Assembly: GCA_025200525.1 (NCBI GenBank)
Contig: CM045770.1
Coordinates: forward strand, 135,064,200 to 135,128,199
DNA: 64,000 nucleotides
Origin: Camellia lanceoleosa
Lineage: Eukaryota > Streptophyta > Magnoliopsida > Ericales > Theaceae
Direction of reading: 5' to 3'
The position numbers were made by a program, and so were the translations under genes. This document shows, piece by piece, positions 56,468-64,000 of this stretch (the stretch's first letter is position 1; every line of letters starts with the position of its first letter). The notes under the pieces are model-generated. The model was not told the DNA's origin. It did not search any database and saw only the letters and a list, made by a program, of their open reading frames with translations.

Positions 56468-57261
56468 CATGGCAAACCTCTCTGGGATGGTCGAAACATT
56501 CCCGCCCAACCAGAGATCCCTCTATAAGAAGAATGAGTGGGTCAGAACAACGTGGTCGCTCCATCGGCTCAAGACACAATGCAGGCTTTGGCCCGAGAAA
56601 TGGCAGGGGCTCTTATAGAGTCTATGGATATTCTTAAAGCCAAGCAAACGGCTAGGACTGTAAAAGGAGAATCAAGGGCTTCATTTCTGAAAAATGAGTT
56701 CTTCCACTCTAACCCTGCTGAATTTCATGGCGGCGTCGAGCCGTTAAAGGCCGATGAATGGTTGGACCAAATCACTAAGTTTTTCAAGATCTTAGACATC
56801 AGTGAGGGTGAACTCCGGGTAGCACTTGCCACCTACTCAATGGTGGAAGTATGGTAAGGGCCGAATTAAGCACACTTGGGAGGTGTTTTCTCATGTATTT
56901 CAAGAGAAGTACCTTCCTCCTACCGCTAAGGAACGATTAAGGAGGGAATTTGAGGAGCTTGAGCAATTTGATTCTACAGTGGAAGAGTTTGGGGCCACCT
57001 TTACTAGCCTATCCCGTTTTACACCAGACCTTATAGCAACTGAAGAGCGTCAATGTCTAGAGTTTGAGAAGAGGTTAAGGCTGGGAATTTTGATGAAAAT
57101 AATGGGAAACATGATTTGCGATTATAATAGATTGGTGGAATTCGTTGCACATATAGAAGTAATGTTGAAGGCCGAAGAAAAGAGACGACGGCTTAAGAAA
57201 CAAGGATTTTGAGAGTCTCGGGAGGACACTAAATCATTCAAAAAGTTGAGGGGGCTCTTCA
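56468..57261 (+). pseudogene. Gag, first part (element 4)
   Basis: A start near 56468 (MANLSGMV) is followed by FHSNPAEFHGGVEPLKADEW and FKILDISEGELRVALATYSM. After a frameshift near 56850 come FSHVFQEKYLPPTAKERLRR, EFEELEQFDSTVEEFGATFT and FTPDLIATEERQCLEFEKRL. These are hallmarks of the chromovirus gag domain. A stop at about 57210 and the solo LTR at 57262 interrupt it. The leader 56041-56467 has no gene. Confidence 0.85.
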
Positions 57262-59777
57262 TGTCACGACCCAAACCCGCCCCTGTAGGTTTAACACTGT
57301 AACCGGCCAGTAATCCGTGGATCACCAAAGGCCTCGAACAGATTAGCAAATAATAAGGGGCTGCGGAAGTAATAATACAAAACAAACAAGGTCCAATGAG
57401 CTGTGATAACGTACATGAGGCAGAAACATTTTAAACTTTTATATATATACATAAACATGCCAGTCTGGATACACAAAATTTACAAGGCATTTACAGAATG
57501 TACTTCCCAAGACCTAGCTATACAATGCAAACACAAAGACTAGCATGAGGTACAAAAAAATAGCCATGGCGTTAAACTGCGATCGGAACCTCCTCGGAAG
57601 GCACAACAGTTGGCTGACAAAAAAACAGTACGTGAGGCCGTCAACTCTGACCCTAGTCATGTGCCGGCTCAGCTACATACATAATATAAACTGTGAGCGA
57701 AAGCCTAGTGAATAATAACAGAGTAAAGGGGTTATATGAATGATGTCCAGCACAAATTAGAATCCAGCATTTAGTCAGAGCATAATTAGTCTTCAAAACA
57801 GAAACAGATTCATATACATTTGATGTTCAGATTTTGCATAAGATCAAACGTGGTACACCCATTAGCTATCAGATGGATTGGTCCAGAGACCCATATACAT
57901 AGTTGGTACCAACGACCACAAAGGTCTATATCTTGCGCGCAAGTAGCCATGGTATTGTTACCCCTAGGTAAGGGCCACGTGCAGATTGGCCACAGTATTG
58001 TTACCCCCAAGCGAGGGCCACATGCAGATTGGCCGCAGTATTGTTACCCCCGGGCGAGGGCCACGTGAACTAAGGGTGCCACAAATACTTTTCAGAAAAT
58101 TGGACATTCATTCATCATTCGTAAGATAGCATTTCAGAAAATAAATTATACCGTACTAGTTAGAAAATACATAGGTTAAACATAACTTTACAGAGTTATT
58201 ACTCACAGTGGGCCTTGAGACAGACAAACGGAGCAAACTTGGTCAAACGATACGTGGCACGTGACCTACACAACACATAACAGATGCACACTTGAAACAC
58301 ACGTTCTAATTGTACAAAACTTATTTCATTGGCCCTTAGTGTGTTTCTAATTTCTTATCCTCATCATGGGGTCTAAAACATGGCCTAGGAATGCCTAGGA
58401 TGGAATGAGGATGCAAAGATGCCTTGGAAAACATTCTTCAAAACTTGCTAAAAACAAGGGTCTCGCTCGAGCGTAGCTTTCTTCGCTCGAGCGAGCTTGT
58501 CAAAACAGAGTGGTTGCTCGAACGTAGACTCCTTCGCTCGAGCGGTCTGTAAAAATGCAAAAGTACTGGTTGTTGAAATTTTACGCTCGATGCTCGCTCG
58601 GGCGTGAGACACAGCTCTTTGCTCGAGCGTAGGTCTCGTCGCTCGAGCGTGCGTCTGCGTGCACCAAAAACCTGAGAGCTTGCAATATACGCTCGAGCCA
58701 CCATTCCTTCGCTCGAGTGTAGCTCTGAACAAACGATGGTCACTCGAGCATGGAATCCTTCGCTCGAACGAGGAAGCCAAATTCTGGAATTTTCAGATTT
58801 GCCTCCCAAGCTCAAACCAAGTATTGAACACCTCAAAACTCGACCTCTTGGGCCCAATTTCTGGAAAACACTTGTAAACTCATAGTATAAGGTGTTTCAA
58901 AGATTAATTTGTACAATCAAAGCCCAAGGGTGAGTCAATTGAACATAATTTCAAATAAAACCTCAAGAACAAAACTTGAATGTAACATGCAAGAATTCCC
59001 TTGAAACCAAACCCTCCAAAACATGATCAAACTTGATAATTTGATGGACAACAAGATAAATGACCACAATGTGAGTGAAATTAATACATGCATGAGAGAA
59101 ATCTTAGAATTCAAACTCAAAACAAGGAAATTTATGCATGCATACATGAACTACTACCCAATTCAACATTTAATCCAATTCTTGACTTTAAACACTAATT
59201 AACCATGAACTATGCAAGAATTATTCTTAAATTTACAATCTAAAAGATGATTCTCCTACCTTAAACCTTGAATTCCAAGTCTAGGAGCTCAAATTTGCCA
59301 AGCTTCTTCAATTCTTCTATGTTCCAAGCCCAATCTCTAGATGAATTCAAGTTTCTCTCACTCTCCCTCTATCCCACGGTTTGGACAAGAAAAATGGCTA
59401 AGGAGAGATGTTTCTAAGTGTAATGAAGTTGGTCTCAAACAAGTCACTAAGTGGCATTTGCGTAATAACTCAAACAAGTATAAATTAACATGATTTAATC
59501 TAATTTAATCATTCCAAATCAAATTTGAATTAATCCTACCATAAAATCACATATATTCTAACTATTCTAGAACACTAATCAATTTCGGAATCGGGTGCCG
59601 ATAAGGCTTTCAATTTGCAGTTTAAAGTAAAAAACATTAACAGATCATTTTATGACAAACAGATAGAAACACATAAATAATGCAATACACATGCAAATAA
59701 ATCCCAAATCCTTCCTAATCTACTACAAGGCATAATTAAGTGTGAATTAACATTAATCAGAAGTCGGGGTCACTATA
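57262..59777 (-). mobile_element. Solo LTR (minus orientation) inserted in gag of element 4
   Basis: On the plus strand it runs from TGTCACGACCCAAACCC to GGGGTCACTATA. Read on the minus strand it aligns with the solo LTR at 42022-44072 at both ends. The flanks are CTTCA on the left and CTTTG on the right, a partly decayed duplication. The gag zinc knuckle resumes directly after it. It contains the GCTCGAGCG array at 58456-58770. No coding region. Confidence 0.8.
58456..58770. repeat. GCTCGAGCG motif cluster in solo LTR
   Basis: About 12 copies of GCTCGAGC(G) or near variants in about 310 bp, often as CTTCGCTCGAGCG. They are irregularly spaced (15-50 bp). The motif is nearly palindromic. The homologous LTR at 42022-44072 has fewer copies (42860-42970). 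Confidence 0.85.
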
Positions 59778-60310
59778 CTTTGTCTTTTCAGTCACCACCA
59801 TTGCAGACTATGTAATTGATTCCTAGGCTAAGGAAGAGTACAGATAGTATAGGGCAAAGCGGAGTTTCTTGTTATCAGTGTGGTTAGAAAGGTCATAAGT
59901 CCATTACATGTCTACAATGGAGTAGTCAACAATGCCAAACTTCGGCTCGTTTTCAAAGCTAGACACCTGGTGGAGGTCAATCTCCTGTCTATTATCAGTG
60001 TGGCCTGTCTGGTTAGATAAAGAGGTCTTGTCCATAGATAGCCAAGACAGCTAGTGCTTAAGGGTTCTAACCAGTGAGAGGTTTTCAGTCAGATCAAAGT
60101 CAGAGGCAGACTCATCAACCAGTTCAATCTGGACAGGCATCTAGGGTGGTACATAGGGCCATTTTCTTACAGTATGTGCAACCAGCCTATGCTCAAAGAG
60201 GAGATCAGAGTAAGCAGGGACCATAGGGACGAGTTTATGCCATTATACCATATGAGCAGTCTTATGGACCATCAGTAGTGAGAGGTACATACCTTCTCTT
60301 CAATACTTAG
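59778..60310 (+). pseudogene. Gag, zinc-knuckle part (element 4)
   Basis: At 59870 the reading CYQCG, stop, KGHKSITC is a CCHC knuckle (C-x2-C-x4-H-x4-C) with a TAG in place of one residue. A second knuckle near 59985-60035 (YYQCGLSG, stop, IKRSC) has lost its first cysteine. A proline/glutamine-rich stretch with several TAG stops follows. Most stops are TAG, which fits C-to-T decay of CAG or TGG-derived codons. Confidence 0.75.
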
Positions 60311-60559
60311 GCGATAGATACCGGAGCATCACACTCATTTATAGCGTCTGCATTCACATCCATTTTGGGGTTAGAAAGTGAACAACTAAAGTCTCCGCTC
60401 ATGGTAGAGTCACTTGTTAGGGGTAAAGTTGTCTTGAATCAGGGATGTCGCGGGTGTGTGATTGAAGTTACTGATTGCCAACTCACTTTTAGTTTTGTGT
60501 TATTAGATATGTCGGGTTTTGATGTTATCCTTAGCATGGGTTGGTTATCCTCCTACCGT
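60311..60559 (+). pseudogene. Protease (element 4), interrupted by MITE
   Basis: Reads AIDTGASHSFIAS with an intact D-T-G active site, then SPLMVESLVRGKVVLNQGCR, and FSFVLLDMSGFDVILSMGWL, which closes the retropepsin fold. The MITE at 60560 is inserted right after GWLSSYR. The reading continues at about 61068 (VIDYYRRRVTVCT). Confidence 0.85.
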
Positions 60560-61059
60560 TAGGGCTATAAATGAACCGAGCTGTTCGTGAACAGGCTCGG
60601 CTCGGCTCGGCTCGTTTAGTAAACGAGCCGAGCTCGAGCTCGATTATTGGGCTCGTTTCGTTAACGAGCCGAGCTCGAGCTTGCATGTGTTCAGCTCAGT
60701 AGGCTTGGCTCGTTTATCTTTAATTAAATTATATAATAAATATATTATTTATTTATTAAAAATATATAAATATATATATAAATAATAATATAAATGCATT
60801 TTTTATATATTAAATAATATAAATAATATTTTTTATTTAAATATTTATATTTAAATAATATAAATAATATTAAAAAAAATTTATCGAGTCGAGCCGAGCC
60901 GAGCTTGAGTTCGATAAAAATTAACGAGCCGAGCCGAGCTCGTGCCCAGTCCCTTATCGAGATGAGCTCGAGCTCAATAAACGAGCTCGATAACTTAATG
61001 AGCCAAGCTCGAGCCCAGCAAAGCTCGGCTCGGCTCGGCTCGGCTCGTTTGCAGCCCTA
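60560..61059. mobile_element. 500-bp hAT-type MITE rich in GCTCG repeats
   Basis: The ends are TAGGGCTATAAATGAACCGA and (reverse complement) TAGGGCTGCAAACGAGCCGA, imperfect terminal inverted repeats. The 8-bp duplication CCTACCGT flanks it exactly (60552-60559, 61060-61067). Subterminal runs of GGCTC/GAGCC occur on both sides around an AT-rich core (60720-60880). No transposase. TAGGGCTG ends, 8-bp duplications and such subterminal repeats fit the hAT superfamily. Confidence 0.95.
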
Positions 61060-62030
61060 CCTACCGTGCTGTAATAGATTATTACCGTAGGAGGGTTACA
61101 GTGTGTACATTGGGTGGTGATTATTTTTCTTTTTTGGGGGATATAACCAATAGATTGTTGCCGCCTTTGTATGACCCACGTGGTTGAGGTGAACTTAGCT
61201 TTTTTCTTGCAGCCTTCTTGGATGATAGCAATAACGAGATTCGAGGTGTATTCCCTAAGGTGGTTTACGAGTATTCTAATGTCTTTCCCAAGGACCTTAC
61301 CGAATTACCATCTTATCGTGAGGTTAAGTTTTCTATATACTTGGTGCCCAGCATGGCACCTATCTCCATGTCACCCTGTAGGTTTGCGCCGGCAGAGTTG
61401 CTCATTTTGATAGAGCAGTTACAAGAGTTATTAGAGAAGGGCTTTATACGTCCTAGTAACTCGCCATAGGGAGAACCGACTCTCTTTGCAAAGAAGAAGG
61501 ATGGTTCGTTACGGTCATATATTGATTACCGTAAGTTAAATAGGGTTACGGTTAAGAACAAATATCCATTGCCTAAAATAGATGGCCTTTTTTATCAACT
61601 CAAGGGTTTCCACTATTTCTCTAAGATAGATTCAAGGTCAAGCCACCATCAATTGCGAGTGGAGGATATACCAAAAACGGCCTTTTATACTCGATATGGC
61701 CACTATGAATTTCTTGTGATGTCGTTTGGTTTGACCAATGCCTCTGCCACCTTCATGGACTTGATGAATCAAGTCTTTCAAGAGTATCTTGACAAGTTTG
61801 TAGTGGTTTTTGTAGACAACATCCTTACTTATTCACTTTCTGAGGAGGAGCATGAGGGACACCTCCATATCGTTTTACAATTACTTAGAGAACACCAGTT
61901 ATATGCTAAGTATGAAAAGTGTGAGTTTTGGCTTTCTGAGGTGAAGTTTTTGGATCATGTTGTTTCTAGAGATGGGGTCACAGTGGATACTTCAAAAATA
62001 GAAGCCGTGCAAAATTAGGAAAGACTAAAG
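61060..62030 (+). pseudogene. Protease tail and reverse transcriptase (element 4)
   Basis: One frame from 61218 to 62018, interrupted by a TAG at 61467. It reads YEYSNVFPKDLTELP, then [40 protein letters not shown] and [20 protein letters not shown]. The catalytic box is FVDNILTYS where FIDDIL is normal, so one of the two metal-binding aspartates is lost. It ends with [20 protein letters not shown]. An active enzyme is not expected. Confidence 0.9.
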
Positions 62031-62758
62031 AACGCCTTTTAAATTCATAGTTTTTTGGGCCTCATCGGTTATTATAGATGGTTTGTGAAAGATTTTTCTA
62101 TTCTAGCTTCTCTGTTGACTAGGTTAACTAAAAAGGGTGTGAAATTTGTTTGGATTGAGGCAATCAAGAAATCCTTCCTAGAATTGAAGTCAAGGCTGGC
62201 TACCCCACCAATCTTGATTATTCCAAAGAGAGGGTTAGGTTACACCGTCTATTGTGATGCTTCTAGAGAATGTATGGGGTGTGTTTTGATGCAAGAGGGT
62301 AAGGTTATGGCATATGGGTCGTGTCAGTTAAAAACTCACGAGAGGAACTATTCAACTCACGACCTAGAATAAGCAGCAAACATCTTTGCTTTAAAGCTTT
62401 GGAGGAACTATTTATAGAGGAAGAAATTTGATGTGTTTTCGAACCATAAAAGCCTTAAATATCTATTCTCCCAAAAAGATTTGAACCTCATTAGAGGAGG
62501 TGGATGAAGTTTATGGAAGACTACAATTTTGAATTACACTATCATTCAGGAAAGACTAATATGGTGGTCGATGCCTTAAGCAAAAAATTCGTGAGCACTG
62601 TTGCTAGTCTTTCCATGAGAGAATGGGAAATGTTAGGTGACTTGAGTGAATTCGACATGTACCTTAACGAGCCTTCTAGACATGCCACCTTGTTTATTGT
62701 CCTTACACAACCAACGCTCGTAACATGGGTCATAGAAACACAATAGGGTGATTCAAAA
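62031..62758 (+). pseudogene. RNase H and tether region (element 4)
   Basis: The same frame as the reverse transcriptase resumes as [16 protein letters not shown]. The RNase H segment reads [20 protein letters not shown] and [11 protein letters not shown], followed by a stop at 62370. A frameshift before 62504 leads to WMKFMEDYNFELHYHSGKTN and VVDALSKK, which closes RNase H in gypsy elements. This domain would remove the RNA strand after cDNA synthesis. Confidence 0.85.
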
Positions 62759-63699
62759 GTGGAGGTAATTCAAGAAAAAATATCTCAACGAAAGGAGGAG
62801 AAGGGTTTAAGGGTATATTTTGATGCTAGTGTTCGGTATCTAGATCGCCTCTTTGTGCCAGAAACTTGTAGAGACGAAGTCCTTCAGGAATTTAACCACT
62901 CACGCCTTGCGGTACATCCGAGGCACAAAAATGAACTGTGACCTTAGCTGTCAATTTCGGTGGAGAGGGATGAAGCGAGATGTGGCGTTGTTTGTATCTA
63001 AGTGTCTAACCTACTAACAAGTCAAAGAAAAACACCAAAAGCTAGACGAGTTATTACAACCCTTACCAATAGCCGAGTGGAAGTGAGCACATCATTGTGG
63101 ATTTTGCCTCGAGCCTTCCTAGCACGCAGAAAGGTAATGATGGTTTAGGTAGTTGTGGATCAACTAAGTCGACCCATTTTCTTGCTATGTGTATGGGTAA
63201 TTCAGTTGATTATTTAGCTGAGCTATATGTTAGAGAGATTGTTCATCTCCACGGGGTTTCGGTGAGCATCGTATCAAATAGAGACCCTTGCTTTACTGCA
63301 CAGTTGTGGTAGAGTTTGCAAAAAGTTACGAGTACGTAGTTGACCTTTAGCACTACCTATCACCCTCAAACGGACGGACAATCTGAGCACACTATCCAAA
63401 TTCTAGAAGATATGTTGAGAGCTTGCGTATTAGACTTCAAAGGTTATTGGGAGAGGCACTTGTCTCTAGCGGAGTTTGTCTACAATAATAGTTATCAGGC
63501 TAGCCTTGAGATGGCACCTTTCAAAGCCTTGTATAGCTGTCCATGTAGATCACCTATGTGCTAGACTGAGGTGAGGGATTCACCCATGCTTAGACCCGAA
63601 TTAGTCCGTGAGACCATCAAGAAAGTGGCTCTTATTCTAAAGAGGTTGATCACGGCTCAGAGCTGACAGAAGAGTTATGTCGACTAGAGGAGAAGACCC
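62759..63699 (+). pseudogene. Integrase (element 4)
   Basis: The N-terminal part contains RLFVPETCRDEVLQEFNHSR and AVHPRHK from the HHCC zinc-binding region. It is followed by stops at 62939 and beyond. The catalytic core has IIVDFASSLPSTQKG, VSIVSNRDPCFTA and [20 protein letters not shown]. The second catalytic aspartate (normally SDRD) is N here; the glutamate in GQSE is present. Frames change between the pieces. The enzyme would insert element DNA into the host genome but is inactive here. Confidence 0.85.
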
Positions 63700-64000
63700 T
63701 TGTCTTTCGAAGTAGGTGATCATGCATTTTTTAAGACATCCCCTAGGAAGGGTTTGGTGAGATTTGGGCGAAGTGGAAAATTATCACCTATGTTCATTGG
63801 CCCTTTTGATATTATAAAATGGGTGGGGGAAGTAATTTATAGTCTGGCCTTACCACCACAACTCTTAAGGCTACACGATGTATTTCACATTTCCATGCTT
63901 CGTAAGTATAAACCCGATCATTTCCATGTTTTGGATTGGACAAGTCCAGAAGTAGATGAAAATGGCACCTATGAAGAGAGACCGGTAAGGATCTTGGATT
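63700..64000 (+). pseudogene. Integrase C-terminal region and start of chromodomain (element 4)
   Basis: Reads VGDHAFFKTSPRKGLVRFGR, then KLSPMFIGPFDII, FHISMLRKYKPDHFHV and finally YEERPVRILD at the window edge. The last phrase is how the chromodomain of Tekay/Del-type chromoviruses usually starts. The domain would direct insertion to heterochromatin. It is cut by the window end. Confidence 0.8.

Larger units (their letters stand above)
41225..64000 (+). mobile_element. Element 3: Ogre-like Ty3/gypsy element with pol, heavily nested
   Basis: The order is 5' LTR, tRNA-Arg primer site, gag, protease, linker and reverse transcriptase, all on the plus strand. That is the gypsy order with the Ogre primer type. 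The reverse transcriptase breaks off at about 55180, where a chromovirus is inserted. RNase H, integrase and the 3' LTR must lie beyond the right edge. Two solo LTRs lie inside it. Many stops and frameshifts show it is inactive. It belongs to the same LTR family as elements 1 and 2. Confidence 0.85.
55181..64000 (+). mobile_element. Element 4: Tekay/Del-like Ty3/gypsy chromovirus, right end off window
   Basis: LTR, initiator-Met primer site, gag with CCHC knuckle, protease, reverse transcriptase, RNase H, integrase and the start of a chromodomain follow in gypsy order on the plus strand. It sits inside the reverse transcriptase of element 3. A solo LTR and a hAT-type MITE are inserted in it. 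Stops, a changed YxDD box and a changed integrase aspartate show it is dead. The 3' LTR is outside the window. Confidence 0.9.

Overview
The window is nuclear DNA from a flowering plant, probably a eudicot. Evidence: a seven-exon gene with plant-type GT-AG introns, AT-rich intergenic DNA, and nested Ty3/gypsy LTR retrotransposons with plant-type primer sites. There is no bacterial-style gene packing. Only one intact host gene is visible, a secreted alpha-type carbonic anhydrase at 29233-34312 (+). Most of the rest is mobile DNA in several stages of decay.

Left part (1-23009). Two related giant-LTR elements of the Tat/Ogre type lie in opposite orientation. Element 1 is on the minus strand. Its 5' LTR is 10546-14223, its tRNA-Arg primer site 10523-10540, and a shortened gag lies at 8955-9820; no pol is seen, and it runs off the left edge. 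Element 2 is on the plus strand and only its 3' part is present: polypurine tract at 17890-17905 and 3' LTR at 17906-23009. Each element carries a decayed, intron-containing plant mobile domain (PMD) gene antisense to its own gag, between the gag side and the 3' LTR (about 2.1-5.8 kb + and 14.22-16.9 kb -). Element 1 is inserted inside the PMD gene of element 2. The introns of both PMD copies hold tandem repeats.

Middle part (23010-41224). This is AT-rich host-type DNA with microsatellites and a 150-bp tandem array, then the carbonic anhydrase gene with TATA box and AATAAA signal. Downstream is an inverted-repeat DNA transposon (35598-37630, 8-bp target duplication), itself hit by a poly(A) retroposon (18-bp target duplication).

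Right part (41225-64000). A plus-strand Ogre-like element has its 5' LTR at 41225-46735, a tRNA-Arg primer site, then gag, protease and reverse transcriptase remnants. It was invaded by a solo LTR in its LTR (42022-44072, duplication GTTCA), a solo LTR in its protease (50402-52929, duplication CGTAA) and a Tekay/Del-like chromovirus in its reverse transcriptase (55181 to the right edge). The chromovirus carries a further solo LTR (57262-59777) and a 500-bp hAT-type MITE (60560-61059, duplication CCTACCGT). All retrotransposon genes have stops, frameshifts or altered catalytic residues, so none looks able to transpose by itself. The carbonic anhydrase should act in the secretory pathway or apoplast, interconverting CO2 and bicarbonate.
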